Notes: a model not told the origin generated them from the letters alone. A DNA stretch of 43,904 nt from Falsiroseomonas oryzae (GCF_027856955.1 NZ_JAPSMD010000012.1:1-43904); one strand, 5' to 3'; counted from the stretch's first letter, positions 24,525-33,502 are shown. Numbers and translations: made by a program.

Positions 24525-25484
24525 TCAGGGGGCGTTCGCGGCGGCCTTCGGGCCCGGCTCTGTCACCTGCTCGATCATCGCCTCGGCTTCACGTCGCAGC
24601 GCCAGATAGGACCGCACGGAGAAGGGCAGCATGCCGAGATAGATGATCCCGGCCGCGGCCAATGCCGCCCAGGGTTCCGCGACCAGCAACGCGACATAGG
24701 CGCCGACGCCCAGCAGCAGCGGCAGGATGGCGCTGCGCGGCACCTTGAAGTTCTTGAAGCTCCAGGTTGGCAGCGTGCTGACCATCAGTCCGCCGACACC
24801 GACCAGGACGATCCCGACCAGGACCGGGTGCCGGATCGCGTTCGCGAAGCCCTGCCAGCCCCATTCGCCGAAGGCGATGGCGGCGAAAAGTGGGAACAGC
24901 GCGCAGCCCGCACCCGCCGGGGCCGGCACCCCGGTGAAGAAGTTGTAGGCATAGGCCGGCTTCGGCTTCTCCAGCCCAATGTCGATCGAGGCGTTGAAGC
25001 GCGCCAGCCGCAGCGAGGAGCAGACCGCGAACAGCAGGCACGGCACGAAGCCGAGCGGCCCGACCGTCTGCATGGTCCAGAGATAAAGCACCAGCGCCGG
25101 CGCGACGCCGAAGGAGAGGAAATCGGCCAGGCTGTCGAACTCCGCGCCGAAGCGCGACGTGGCCTTGAGCAGCCGCGCCAGCCGTCCGTCCAGCCCGTCG
25201 ATGACCCCGGCGACCACGATGAAGGTCGCGGCCTGCGGCCAGCGGCCATCGATGGCGAAGCGGATCGCCACCAGCCCGGCACAGAGGCCGAGCATCGTCA
25301 GGATGTTGGGGATCAGCCGGTTGAAGGACAGGCCCTCGAAGCGGGGCCGGGTTCGCGGACGCAGGCGCCGGCGGAGCCGGTGCAGCGGCTGCGCCCGGGC
25401 CTCGCGAACGGGCCGGGCCGCCCCGCCATGGCCGGGAGCTTGCGCCGCCGGGCCACGGTCCGATGGGGGCGCGCCCTCGCTCAT
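24525..25484 (-). CDS. pssA: CDP-diacylglycerol-serine O-phosphatidyltransferase
   Basis: A 319-aa membrane enzyme that makes phosphatidylserine from CDP-diacylglycerol and serine. The CDP-alcohol phosphotransferase motif is complete: DGLDGRLAR, then G and two Asp ([15 protein letters not shown]). Eight or so hydrophobic segments follow. The first ~55 residues are Arg/Pro-rich and variable; [13 protein letters not shown] marks the conserved start. The ATG overlaps the psd stop by 4 bases, so substrate maker and decarboxylase are produced together for phosphatidylethanolamine synthesis. Confidence 0.94.
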   Translation of the reverse strand: MSEGAPPSDRGPAAQAPGHGGAARPVREARAQPLHRLRRRLRPRTRPRFEGLSFNRLIPNILTMLGLCAGLVAIRFAIDGRWPQAATFIVVAGVIDGLDGRLARLLKATSRFGAEFDSLADFLSFGVAPALVLYLWTMQTVGPLGFVPCLLFAVCSSLRLARFNASIDIGLEKPKPAYAYNFFTGVPAPAGAGCALFPLFAAIAFGEWGWQGFANAIRHPVLVGIVLVGVGGLMVSTLPTWSFKNFKVPRSAILPLLLGVGAYVALLVAEPWAALAAAGIIYLGMLPFSVRSYLALRREAEAMIEQVTEPGPKAAANAP

Positions 25485-26170
25485 CGGGGCGCCACCAGCG
25501 GCGGGAGTTCGGCGATCACCGTCTCGCCCCCGATCATCGTCTGGCCCTCCGAGACCAGCGGCCGCACGCCTTCCGGCAGGTACAGGTCGGTGCGGCTGCC
25601 GAAGCGGATGATCCCGAACCGCTCGCCCGTCGTCACCCGGTCGCCCTCCCGCACGGAGCAGACGATACGGCGCGCGATCAGGCCGGCGATCTGTACCACC
25701 GCCAGGTCCCGCCCGTCCGTGGTGCGGATCGCCATCGCGTTGCGCTCGTTGTCGTCGCTTGCCTTGTCCAGCGCCGCGTTGAGGAAGGCACCGTGGCGGT
25801 AGGCGATGCGGGTGATCCGGCCCTCGATCGGGATGCGGTTCACATGCACGTCGAGCACCGACAGGAAGATCGCCACCCGCCAGCGCGGTGCATCGCCCAG
25901 GCCGAGTTCGGTCGGCGGGACGGCGGGAGCGACGGACACGACCCGGCCGTCCGCCGGCGCCACGACGGCGTTGTGGCGCGTCGGCACCACGCGTTCCGGG
26001 TCGCGGAAGAAATAGAGGCAGAACCCGGTGAACAGGGCACCCAGCCAGAACAGCCAGGAACCGAGGAACAGCCACCCGATCAGAGCAGCGGCCACGCCGC
26101 CCCAGATGAAAGGTTTGCCGACGGGATGCGGCTTGGCGAGGACGAGGCGGACGGTGGAGGCAAGGCTCAT
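25481..26170 (-). CDS. psd: Phosphatidylserine decarboxylase proenzyme (short, membrane-associated type)
   Basis: A 229-aa enzyme that converts phosphatidylserine to phosphatidylethanolamine. It belongs to the short bacterial/archaeal class: an N-terminal hydrophobic hairpin (residues ~20-50), [17 protein letters not shown]-like [23 protein letters not shown] and a C-terminal [11 protein letters not shown]. Self-cleavage between Gly191 and Ser192 makes the pyruvoyl cofactor and splits the chain into beta and alpha subunits. There is no clear Shine-Dalgarno at 26170; an in-frame ATG at ~26200 is possible. Confidence 0.94.
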   Translation of the reverse strand: MSLASTVRLVLAKPHPVGKPFIWGGVAAALIGWLFLGSWLFWLGALFTGFCLYFFRDPERVVPTRHNAVVAPADGRVVSVAPAVPPTELGLGDAPRWRVAIFLSVLDVHVNRIPIEGRITRIAYRHGAFLNAALDKASDDNERNAMAIRTTDGRDLAVVQIAGLIARRIVCSVREGDRVTTGERFGIIRFGSRTDLYLPEGVRPLVSEGQTMIGGETVIAELPPLVAPR

Positions 26171-26215
26171 GGCGCCGGTTATGGTCCCTTCACCCATCCT
26201 GGACAACATTCGGGC

Positions 26216-26683
26216 ATGGACGCCCTGGCCGTTGCTCCCCCCACCCTTCCCAGGACGCCGGATGGAGCGGTTCCGCATGGGCCCTTCCTGATCACGGCCG
26301 AAGGAGAGCTGCACCCGCAGCGCGTCCCCGCCCTTCGCTTCGCCTGGCGCGGGCGCAACTGCGAGGCGCGACTGGCCGATGGCACGGTCCGGCTTTCCGC
26401 GGGGGGCGGCGCCGTTCCCTACACCGCCGAGCGGCAGCAGGATCGTGCCGCAGCGCTTGCGGAGGTGGGCCGGTTGCGGGCCGACTTGGCCAGCGGCTGG
26501 CGGCTACGGGTGATGCCGGATCTCCGGCTGTGGCTGGAGGCCGACGCGCCCTGCCCGGATCCCGTCACCGCAACGGGACTGGTGGCGGCGATGGTGGGCT
26601 TCGTCCTGGCCCTGGATCCCTACCTGGACCGGTTGGAGGCAGCCGGAGTCCCCGCATCGCCCGTCGGCATGGCGAAGACCTGA
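26216..26683 (+). CDS. Hypothetical protein
   Basis: A 155-aa soluble protein of unknown function. It starts [17 protein letters not shown] and contains [38 protein letters not shown]-like strands (shown in pieces: an ITAEGELHP strand, a [10 protein letters not shown] strand and a [16 protein letters not shown] strand) and a C-terminal hydrophobic helix ([19 protein letters not shown]). No family is recognised. The 45-base gap to the divergent psd gene must hold both promoters. The last 64 bases overlap the end of the convergent LysM gene. Confidence 0.6.
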   Translation: MDALAVAPPTLPRTPDGAVPHGPFLITAEGELHPQRVPALRFAWRGRNCEARLADGTVRLSAGGGAVPYTAERQQDRAAALAEVGRLRADLASGWRLRVMPDLRLWLEADAPCPDPVTATGLVAAMVGFVLALDPYLDRLEAAGVPASPVGMAKT

Positions 26684-27810
26684 CCTGGGAAGATCAGGTT
26701 CGGGTTGCGGATCTGCTCCCGGTTCGCCTCGTAGATCACGGTGAAGCGCGTGCCGCGCCCATAGGCGGCGCGGGCCATGCGCCACAGGTTGTTGCCCGGC
26801 TGCACCACGACCCGTCCTTCCGGCACCATCCCGTCGGGCAACTGGTCGCGCTGGAACGGGAGCTCGATCCGCGCCGCGACCGCGCCAGCTGCCGCCAGCT
26901 GATCGAGCCGCAAGCGGTGTCGGCCGACGGCGATCGCCTCCTCTGGCGCCAGGGCCCAGCGGCCCTGGCCATCGGCGCGCGCGTCACCCGCATGGCGGTC
27001 GTTGACATATACCCGGACCGTGGCGCCCGGTGCTGCGCTGCCGGCGAAGCGGATGGCGCCGGCGTCGTCATAATCCACTTGGCCAAGCGCGAGGCCCTGT
27101 TGTGGTGTCGGGCCCTGTAGCACGCGCGGCGGCGCAACGCTGGAGGGCAGCAGGACGACCAGGGGTTGTCCCAGAGGAGGGGCCGCATCCCCGCTTCGCG
27201 CTGACTCGCCACGGGCGACCTCGGTGACAGCGGGGTCCTGGCGTAGCACGGCGGGCGCCGAGGCGCCGGATTGGACGGAGGTGGTTGGTTCGGCGCGCGG
27301 GCCGTTGGCGCCTTGCTGCGCCTCGGTGACCATGGCCGGCGGATCCGGCACCAGCACGACAACCACGTCCGGTCCCGACAGTTCGGCCCCGCCGAGACGT
27401 CCAAGCAGCGTGAACTGCCGCGAGCCCGGCCGCAGCGGCTCGGCTGGGAGGATGACCCACTCGCCGCGGCCATCGGCACGCGCCCGTCCGATCTCCCGCC
27501 CATCATCGAGCAGGGCGACCTCGGCGCCGGGCGCGGCGCGCCCTGCCACCACCACGGCACCTCGCGCGCCGACCCGCACGACGTCGAACCGCGGCGGCTC
27601 GACCGCGGGTGCGGCGGCCTCGGCCGCAGGGGCCATGGGCGGGGACATCGACCCTGCGGAACGAGGCTCGTTCGCGACCGGAGGCGGCGGAAGGGCGATG
27701 CGGCCGGGCGCCGGTGCCGCGGGGGCGGCCAGGAAGCGGCTCGCGACGAATGCCGCGAGGCCGGCGGAGACCGCCACGACGATGAGGAGCGCGCGCGCGC
27801 TGGCCGTCAT
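26620..27810 (-). CDS. Membrane-anchored LysM protein with two bacterial Ig-like domains
   Basis: A 396-aa envelope protein. An N-terminal membrane anchor (residues 7-30) is followed by a Pro/Ala-rich linker, an Ig-like beta domain (GAVVVAGRAAPGAEVALLDD and on, ~residues 82-140), a long disordered linker, a second similar domain (IRFAGSAAPGATVRVYVND, ~255-310) and a C-terminal LysM (VVQPGNNLWRMARAAYG to [11 protein letters not shown], ~335-380) for peptidoglycan binding. The two Ig-like units share the AAPGAxVxVxxD and ADGxGxWxL patterns. This layout is common in alphaproteobacteria; the role is probably cell-envelope maintenance. Confidence 0.85.
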   Translation of the reverse strand: MTASARALLIVVAVSAGLAAFVASRFLAAPAAPAPGRIALPPPPVANEPRSAGSMSPPMAPAAEAAAPAVEPPRFDVVRVGARGAVVVAGRAAPGAEVALLDDGREIGRARADGRGEWVILPAEPLRPGSRQFTLLGRLGGAELSGPDVVVVLVPDPPAMVTEAQQGANGPRAEPTTSVQSGASAPAVLRQDPAVTEVARGESARSGDAAPPLGQPLVVLLPSSVAPPRVLQGPTPQQGLALGQVDYDDAGAIRFAGSAAPGATVRVYVNDRHAGDARADGQGRWALAPEEAIAVGRHRLRLDQLAAAGAVAARIELPFQRDQLPDGMVPEGRVVVQPGNNLWRMARAAYGRGTRFTVIYEANREQIRNPNLIFPGQVFAMPTGDAGTPAASNRSR

Positions 27811-27871
27811 GGGCTCGTAACTAGGCAGTCCTGTCGTGAGACGACAAGGTGCCAGATCAAATCACGCGGCG

Positions 27872-28663
27872 TCATGACAGCGCCCCGGCAAGCGCCGCCG
27901 CCGCCCCACCCGCCAGTACGGCACCGAGCGGCGGTCCCAAGCGCGTCGCCACCCGTCCCCCGAGCGGTGCCCCGACCCAGAGTGCGGCAATCGGGGCGGC
28001 TGCGATGGCCCAGTCGGCCGGTGTTCCGCGCGCCATCACCGGCAAGGCGGCGACCGCTGTGAGCGCGCCGGCCAGAGGCAGTGCTGCCAGCGGTGGGGGC
28101 AGCGTGCTGCCCCTCGGCGGCGGAACCATCGCCGCAGCCGCGGCAGCGGCCAGCGCTGCCGTCGCGAGCACGAGCTGCGGTCCTGGCGCCGGCACGAAGG
28201 CCAGGCTTGCGACCAGCGAAGCGGCTGCGACCGGTGCGGCCCAGCGCGGCGTGCCTCCGAAGGCGAGCAGCGTGGTTGCCGCGGCTGTGCCGATCAGCAC
28301 CGGTGCCGCGCGTTGCAGGTCTGCCGCCACTGTCGGCGCGCCCGACATCCACCAGCCGACCCACAGGGCGCAGGCGGCGACGGCTGGCAAGGCCAGAACG
28401 CGCCAGCGCGTCGCCAGCGCGCCCAGAGCCGGAACCAGCATGACCAAGACGAGCATCAGCAGCGGCAGGCGTTCCGGCAGCTGCCGCGGCGTCGCGGTCA
28501 GCAGGCCGAAGGTGAACCACCATCCGGCCAGCACGCCGATCCCGGCCGAAACGCCGAACAGCAGGCCGCGGCGCAGGTGGCGCGCGGCCAGAGCCGCTGC
28601 GACGGCAGCAAGCAGGCCGACGACCGCACCGAGATGGGGCATCAGCGACTCGGGCAGATCCAT
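27872..28663 (-). CDS. Hypothetical polytopic membrane protein
   Basis: A 263-aa very hydrophobic protein with about nine membrane segments and very high Ala/Leu content. The ATG at 28663 has a strong GGAGGG Shine-Dalgarno six bases upstream, so the start is secure. No family is recognised; the two halves both end in long Ala-rich helices. It precedes the LysM gene on the same strand with a 61-base gap that contains a small 6-bp inverted repeat (TGTCGT/ACGACA near 27835), and is divergent from cytochrome b561. Confidence 0.72.
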   Translation of the reverse strand: MDLPESLMPHLGAVVGLLAAVAAALAARHLRRGLLFGVSAGIGVLAGWWFTFGLLTATPRQLPERLPLLMLVLVMLVPALGALATRWRVLALPAVAACALWVGWWMSGAPTVAADLQRAAPVLIGTAAATTLLAFGGTPRWAAPVAAASLVASLAFVPAPGPQLVLATAALAAAAAAAMVPPPRGSTLPPPLAALPLAGALTAVAALPVMARGTPADWAIAAAPIAALWVGAPLGGRVATRLGPPLGAVLAGGAAAALAGALS

Positions 28664-28771
28664 GTTGCCCTCCTGCCGTGCACGGGCGTCCGGGCGCAAC
28701 CGTCACAGCCGGAAACTTGCCTGCTCCCGACCGGCGCCGCCAGATTGCGGCTGGACAGGATGGATGGCGAC

Positions 28772-29470
28772 ATGACGATGCTGGAGCGAGGCGTCTCGGG
28801 CGGACGGCTGAAGGTGTGGGATCCCTGGGTCCGTCTGACTCACTGGGCGATCGTCCTGCTGCTGCCGTTCTCCTGGTGGACCGCGGAGACATCGCGCTTC
28901 GACCTCCATTTCCTGTCCGGCTACGCCATCCTGTCGCTGGTGCTGTTCCGCATCGCGTGGGGCATTGTCGGCTCTGACACCGCCCGCTTCGCCCGCTTTC
29001 TCAAGGGACCGGTCGCGGCGATGCGGCATCTCGCGCATCTGCGTCGCCGCGAGGCGCCGGTGGACATCGGCCACAACGCGGCCGGGGGATGGATGGTGCT
29101 GCTGCTGCTCGGCCTGCTGCTCGTGCAGGCGATCGCCGGGCTGTTCTCGGACGACCTGATCTTCACGCGCGGGCCGCTGGCACGGCGCGTGGACGAGGCC
29201 TGGAGCAGCCTCGCCACCTCGGTCCATCTGCGCGTGTTCTGGGTGATCGTCGCATGCGCGGTGCTGCATATCTTGGCGGTGGTGGCCTATCGCGTCCTGC
29301 TCGGCAGGAACCTGGTGCGCCCGATGGTGACCGGGGTGTTGCAGGCGCCCGGGCTCGACCGCGCCCCGCCGCCGCGCATGGGAAGCCCGCTGCTGGCTCT
29401 CGTCCTGCTGGCCGGCGCCTCGACCTTCAGCTGGTGGATCAGCACGCTCGCGCCGCTGTCGGCCTTTTAG
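28772..29470 (+). CDS. Cytochrome b561-family protein
   Basis: A 232-aa di-haem b membrane protein. It shows the family start VWDPWVRLTHWAIVLLLPFSWW, FLSGYAILSLVLFRIAWGIVGS and a later VHLRVFWVIVACAVLHILAVVAYR; His residues in these helices are the haem ligands. Four main helices plus a C-terminal one are visible. Such proteins pass electrons between quinones and soluble partners, for example c-type cytochromes. An in-frame ATG at 28760 (MDGDMTM) is an equally possible start. A hairpin directly follows the stop. Confidence 0.87.
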   Translation: MTMLERGVSGGRLKVWDPWVRLTHWAIVLLLPFSWWTAETSRFDLHFLSGYAILSLVLFRIAWGIVGSDTARFARFLKGPVAAMRHLAHLRRREAPVDIGHNAAGGWMVLLLLGLLLVQAIAGLFSDDLIFTRGPLARRVDEAWSSLATSVHLRVFWVIVACAVLHILAVVAYRVLLGRNLVRPMVTGVLQAPGLDRAPPPRMGSPLLALVLLAGASTFSWWISTLAPLSAF

Positions 29471-29492
29471 CCGCAGGACCGCTTCCTGCGGC
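29470..29492 (+). terminator. Hairpin at the cytochrome b561 stop codon
   Basis: A 9-bp stem (GCCGCAGGA at 29470-29478, complement at 29484-29492) with a 5-base loop starts on the last base of the b561 stop codon. No T-tract follows. Likely terminator, since the next gene starts at 29545. Confidence 0.55.
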
Positions 29493-29544
29493 CGCGGCCG
29501 CCCGCCTCTGGACAAGCTTCGCGTCGGCGACCTAGTGCGGGCGC

Positions 29545-29907
29545 ATGTCCCGCACCTGGATCGCTCTCGGCGCCGTCTTCGGACTCGTCTCAGTGGCCAT
29601 GGCAGCCTACGCCTCGCACGGCCTGCCGCCTGAGCGCGCAGGACTTGCGATGACGGGCGCCTCGCTCGGGGCGTGGCACGGGCTTGCGCTGATCGGCACC
29701 GGCCTGTTGGCCGAGCGGCGAGCCGGGCGCCTGGTTCACGTTGCGGCGCTGCTCTTCGTCGCCGGATCGCTGATGTTCTGCGGCGGTGTCTTCCTGCGCG
29801 CGCTGGGCGACATATCCCTCGGCCTCGTCACGCCGGCCGGCGGTATCGCTCTGCTGACGGGATGGGGCGTGCTTGCCGCGGCGGCGCTGGTCTCGCCCGC
29901 GCGATGA
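29545..29907 (+). CDS. DUF423 membrane protein (YgdD-like)
   Basis: A 120-aa inner-membrane protein with four helices and the DUF423 pattern: ALGAVFGLVSVAMAAYASHGL, a W-H-G-L-A-L helix, AALLFVAGSLMFCGGVFLRAL and a GGIALLTGWGVL end. The function is unknown. Its stop overlaps the start of the RlmM-like gene by 4 bases; DUF423 (ygdD) is also next to rlmM in Escherichia coli, so the pairing is ancient. Confidence 0.87.
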   Translation: MSRTWIALGAVFGLVSVAMAAYASHGLPPERAGLAMTGASLGAWHGLALIGTGLLAERRAGRLVHVAALLFVAGSLMFCGGVFLRALGDISLGLVTPAGGIALLTGWGVLAAAALVSPAR

Positions 29908-30815
29908 TCGCCAGCGCCTACCTGGCGGCCGCCGGGTTCGAAGCGGAACTGGCGGAGGAGTTGCGTCGCAGCGGCCGGGCCGTGTCGGCATGGCATGGTC
30001 GCCTGGCCCTGTCGCCGGACGGTCCCGGGCCCGCGGCCTGGGCCCTGGATGTCTGGAGCGATCCGCGGGAGCTTCCGGCGCCTTCGGTGAAAGCCTCGGC
30101 CGACGCCTTGCGGGCCATGCAGCGGAACTGGGCCGGCTACACGGTCGCCCATCATCGCCGGAGCGCGCTGATTGCGGAGCGTCTCCCGCCGGTCAGGGCG
30201 CGGCCGCTGGCCTTCCCCGAAGCGCCCCCGGCATCGCATCTCGGCGCCTGGACACTCCTTGCGGCGGATCGGCTGCTGGCGTCGCCGACCAAGACGAGTC
30301 CCTTCGTGAATGGCGAGGTCGCGTTCATCGAGGACCGGGAGGGACCACCCTCCCGCGCCTATCTCAAGCTGTGGGAGGCGCTGACGCGCCTCGGCCGCCA
30401 TCCAGGGCCGGGCGAGCGTTGCCTCGACCTCGGCGCCTCTCCTGGCGGCTGGACCTGGGCGCTTGCCCGGCTGGGGGCGCTTGTCGAGGCGGTGGACAAG
30501 GCGCCGCTCGATCCGCGCGTCGCCGCCATGCCGGGTGTCTCCGTACGGGCCGAGAGCGCCTTCGCGCTGGATCCGACGAAGGAGGCCGCGGTCGATTGGC
30601 TGTTCAGCGACGTGATCTGCTACCCCGCGCGATTGCTGGCCCTGGTGCGGCGCTGGATCGCGGCGGGCGCGGCGCGCAACCTTGTCTGCACGGTGAAGTT
30701 CCAAGGTGCGACGGACCATGATGTCGTCGCGCAGTTCGCCGCGATCGAGGGCGCCGTGCTGTTCCACGGGGCCCACAACAAGCACGAGTTGACCTTTGCC
30801 CGGCTCGCCGCGTGA
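29904..30815 (+). CDS. RlmM-like 23S rRNA 2'-O-ribose methyltransferase
   Basis: A 303-aa S-adenosylmethionine-dependent methyltransferase with an N-terminal THUMP-like region and a C-terminal Rossmann (FtsJ/RrmJ) domain. The SAM site reads CLDLGASPGGWTWAL, followed by VDKAPLD and VDWLFSDVICYP; the Lys of VKFQG completes the K-D-K set with Lys and Asp of earlier motifs. E. coli RlmM methylates C2498 of 23S rRNA. This protein is ~60 residues shorter, so the exact site should be taken as probable. It is followed 20 bases later by tRNA-Leu. Confidence 0.85.
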   Translation: MIASAYLAAAGFEAELAEELRRSGRAVSAWHGRLALSPDGPGPAAWALDVWSDPRELPAPSVKASADALRAMQRNWAGYTVAHHRRSALIAERLPPVRARPLAFPEAPPASHLGAWTLLAADRLLASPTKTSPFVNGEVAFIEDREGPPSRAYLKLWEALTRLGRHPGPGERCLDLGASPGGWTWALARLGALVEAVDKAPLDPRVAAMPGVSVRAESAFALDPTKEAAVDWLFSDVICYPARLLALVRRWIAAGAARNLVCTVKFQGATDHDVVAQFAAIEGAVLFHGAHNKHELTFARLAA

Positions 30816-30835
30816 CCTATAGCCGCAGCGATGCG

Positions 30836-30918
30836 GCCCGCCTGGCGGAACGGTAGACGCAGCGGACTTAAAATCTGTCGCCCTTGCGGGTGTGGGGGTT
30901 CGAGTCCCCCGGCGGGCA
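30836..30918 (+). tRNA. tRNA-Leu (anticodon UAA)
   Basis: An 83-base class II tRNA. The 7-bp acceptor stem is GCCCGCC (30836-30842) with GGCGGGC (30911-30917) and discriminator A at 30918. The anticodon loop is CTTAAAA with TAA at 30869-30871, reading UUA. A long variable arm (CGCCCTTGCGGGTG) and the GGTTCGAGTCC T-loop are typical of Leu. CCA is not encoded. The aldehyde dehydrogenase stop codon lies 5 bases downstream on the other strand. Confidence 0.97.
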
Positions 30919-30923
30919 TCTTC

Positions 30924-32270
30924 TCAGCGCTTGCCGATCAGCCGAGCCGTCAGCTTCTCGGCAATCGGCCGGCGTGGCAGGTCGAACAGCCGGGAGAGGC
31001 TCCAGCGACCGTGCCGCACACGCGCGCGCATGTCCGAGAATTCCAGGAAGCCGGCGCGGCCGTGGTAGCGCCCCTGGCCCGAGGCGCCGACGCCACCGAA
31101 GCCCAGCGCCGGGAAGGCCGCGTACTCCACGGCCCGGCCCGTGACGATCGCACCAGACCGCGTGGCCAGGGCCACCCTGTCCTCCTCGGCCCGGCTGGCG
31201 CCGAACAGGTAGATGGCGAGCGGTGGTGTGCGTGCGTTGATCCAGGCGAGCGCAGCGTCGAGGTTCGACACGGCCTCCACGGCGAGGACCGGTCCGAAGA
31301 TCTCCTCGCGACCGAGTTCCGAATCCGGTGTCGTCTGCGCCAGGGTCAGCGCACGATGCCGCATCGGACCGTCCGGGCCAAGCGGTGTGAGACGCGCGCC
31401 CTCGGTCAGGGCAGCAAGCCGCTGCATCTGCACGTCCGACGCAACGGCCCCCTCGGGCATCGCGATCCTGCTGTCGCGGCAGGCTGCCGCGAAGGCCTCC
31501 GGCGCATGGCCGACCAGCAGCACGGTGTCGGGCGCGATGCAGGTCTGTCCGGCATTCACCGCCTTGCCGACCAGGATGTTGCGTGCCGCCGCGGGAAGAT
31601 CCGCGCCGGGCAGCACGATGGCCGGACATTTCCCGCCGAGTTCGAGCGTCACCGGCACCAGGTTGCGCGCCGCCGCCTCCGCTACCTTGCGTCCTGTCGC
31701 CGTGCCGCCGGTGAAGACGAGATGATCCCAGGGCTGCGCGGCGAAGTCGGCGGCGACGGTCCGGTCGCCCTGGACGGTGCGCGCGATGTCCGGGCCCAGC
31801 GCCTCCTCCAGCACGGCGGCGACGAGCGCTGCGGTGCGCGGTACCGCCTCGGAGGGCTTCACGGCCACGCGGTTCCCGGCGGCGAGGGCATCCACGACAG
31901 GCCAGAGCGCCAGTTGCACCGGGTAGTTCCAGGGCGCGATGATGCCCACCACGCCCTTCGGTACCGGCTCCTCCCATGCTGAAGCCGGCCAGAACGGGAA
32001 GGGCACGTAGGCGCGCCGTGGCCTCGCCCAGCTGCGCAACCGCCGCCGGGAGTAGCGGGCGGCGTCGGCGACGACGAGTACATCCGCGAGCAGCGTGTCG
32101 AAACGCGAGCGGCCACCATAGTCTGCGTCCAGTGCGCCTGCGAAGTCCTCGGCCCGCGCCAGCAACCGCTGAGCCAGACGCGCGAGCAGGTCGCGCCGGC
32201 GCTCAAGGTCGAGCCGGCCATCCCGCATCTCCGCGGCGCGGAGTGCAGCGAGCGCCGCAGCGGGGGTCAC
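30924..32270 (-). CDS. ALDH3-type aldehyde dehydrogenase of the carotenoid operon (AldH/CrtNc-like)
   Basis: A 448-aa NAD(P)-dependent aldehyde dehydrogenase of the short ALDH3/coniferyl-aldehyde group. Catalytic Glu210 (LELGGK) and Cys244 (NAGQTCIAPD) are present, with APWNYP and FTGGTATG cofactor motifs and the ALDH3-like ending FGGVGASGQGRYHG...FLEFS. In the staphyloxanthin pathway an ALDH3-type AldH oxidises the terminal diaponeurosporenal to the acid; its place at the end of this operon suggests the same step. The GTG start at 32270 overlaps the hpnE stop (GTGA) and has GAGGG upstream. Confidence 0.87.
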   Translation of the reverse strand: MTPAAALAALRAAEMRDGRLDLERRRDLLARLAQRLLARAEDFAGALDADYGGRSRFDTLLADVLVVADAARYSRRRLRSWARPRRAYVPFPFWPASAWEEPVPKGVVGIIAPWNYPVQLALWPVVDALAAGNRVAVKPSEAVPRTAALVAAVLEEALGPDIARTVQGDRTVAADFAAQPWDHLVFTGGTATGRKVAEAAARNLVPVTLELGGKCPAIVLPGADLPAAARNILVGKAVNAGQTCIAPDTVLLVGHAPEAFAAACRDSRIAMPEGAVASDVQMQRLAALTEGARLTPLGPDGPMRHRALTLAQTTPDSELGREEIFGPVLAVEAVSNLDAALAWINARTPPLAIYLFGASRAEEDRVALATRSGAIVTGRAVEYAAFPALGFGGVGASGQGRYHGRAGFLEFSDMRARVRHGRWSLSRLFDLPRRPIAEKLTARLIGKR

Positions 32271-33502
32271 TGGTCCCTCGGCAGCGGCGCGCTGAGCAGG
32301 GCCGCGGCTGCCGCCTCGCCGGACCGGATCGCCGCCTCGATCGTCGCGGGCAGTTCGGGCAGCGTCCAGTCGCCGGCCAGTGCCAGGTTGGTCAGCGGCC
32401 TGCGGGGCGGCCGCGGTCGGGGCGACAAGGTGTGTCGCGGCGTCGCGCGCCGTTCCCGCACCGCGCGCGCGGGCGGCGGAGCGACCGGCCATGTGCCCGG
32501 CAGGCCGAAGCGGGTCGCAGCTTCCCGTACCTCTGGCCAGATGCGCACGGCCGCGGCCTCCTCCGAGAGGCTCACGGCATTATCGGCCGCACTCACCGTC
32601 ACCGAGATGCCGGCGGGACGCACCAGCACCCATTGCGCGAGGCCGCCGAGCAGACCGATGAAGCGAACCGGTCCTTCCGTTTCATGCGCGAAGTGGAGGT
32701 TGAGGATCGGCGCGTGCACCTGGGGCGTCTCGATCTCCGGCAGGAGCCGCCCGGTTTCCCAGGGTGGGACGGCGAGCAGCACGGAGTCCTCGGGTTGCAG
32801 TGCCATCACCTGCTCGCCGAAGTCGAGTGCGGCGACGCGATCGCCCTCGCGCACGAGGCCGCGCAGGCGCAGTCCGGCGCGGACGGTCGCGCCGTGGCAC
32901 CCAAGCGTCGCCACGGCGGGGGCGACGAGGTCAGGCCCCAGCCCGCGCATCGCGACGTAGAGGCGGGCGGCACCCGGACCGGCAAGCCGGCGCAACACGT
33001 TGCCGAGCAGGCGGGCCGAGGCTTCCTCCGCCGGCGTGTTCAGCGCGGCGACGGTCAGTGGTTCGACGAGGGTCCGCAACAGCGACGGATGAGCTGCGAG
33101 GGCCGCGGCCACGGTGCGGTCGGCGCCCGGCAGCGCGAGACGTCCGAGGGCGAACAGCCCGCCCAGCGTCAGGCCTACCGGCCGCCTGGCGCCGCGGATC
33201 CAGCCGAAGGGCGACAGCGCAACCTGACGTGCCGTGTGATCCGCGAGGTCAAGCACAGGCAGGCCATCAGGCTCCGGCTCGATCCAGGCGTCACGCGCGC
33301 CGATGGCGGCCAGGAAGCGCAGCGCCACGCGGTTCGCACCGAGCAGCGCATGGGTGCCGTTGTCCGTGCCGTCCGGTAGTGCACGTGCGCGGCCGCCGGG
33401 TGCCGGTGCGGCTTCGTAGAGCGTCACGCGATAACCGCCGCGCGCCAGCGCGAGCGCGCCGGCAAGCCCCGCCACGCCACCGCCGATCACATGGAACGTC
33501 AT
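32267..33502 (-). CDS. hpnE: Hydroxysqualene dehydroxylase
   Basis: A 411-aa FAD-dependent amine-oxidase-fold protein. The dinucleotide motif is FHVIGGGVAGLAGALALARGG, followed by LYEAAPAPGGRARAL; the C-terminus has LALAGDWTLPELPATIEAAIRSGEAAA, which binds FAD. HpnE reduces hydroxysqualene to squalene, the third step after HpnC and HpnD. The family normally stands beside hpnC and hpnD, exactly as here. ATGA overlap with the fused hpnC-hpnD gene, and GTGA overlap with the aldehyde dehydrogenase gene. Confidence 0.92.
   Translation of the reverse strand: MTFHVIGGGVAGLAGALALARGGYRVTLYEAAPAPGGRARALPDGTDNGTHALLGANRVALRFLAAIGARDAWIEPEPDGLPVLDLADHTARQVALSPFGWIRGARRPVGLTLGGLFALGRLALPGADRTVAAALAAHPSLLRTLVEPLTVAALNTPAEEASARLLGNVLRRLAGPGAARLYVAMRGLGPDLVAPAVATLGCHGATVRAGLRLRGLVREGDRVAALDFGEQVMALQPEDSVLLAVPPWETGRLLPEIETPQVHAPILNLHFAHETEGPVRFIGLLGGLAQWVLVRPAGISVTVSAADNAVSLSEEAAAVRIWPEVREAATRFGLPGTWPVAPPPARAVRERRATPRHTLSPRPRPPRRPLTNLALAGDWTLPELPATIEAAIRSGEAAAAALLSAPLPRDQ

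Noticed and set aside
24525-26075. A longer pssA frame that reads back into psd
   Set aside because: The segment upstream of 25484 is Arg/Gly-rich noise out of frame with the clear psd gene, and a proper ATGA junction exists at 25481-25484.
27832-27848. Small hairpin TGTCGT/ACGACA between the polytopic membrane protein and the LysM gene
   Set aside because: A 6-bp stem is expected by chance in this composition; mentioned only in the gene entry.
30936-30974. Inverted repeat TTGCCGA/TCGGCAA just past tRNA-Leu as a tRNA terminator
   Set aside because: Only 7 bp with a ~19-base loop, inside the aldehyde dehydrogenase coding sequence; too weak to annotate.
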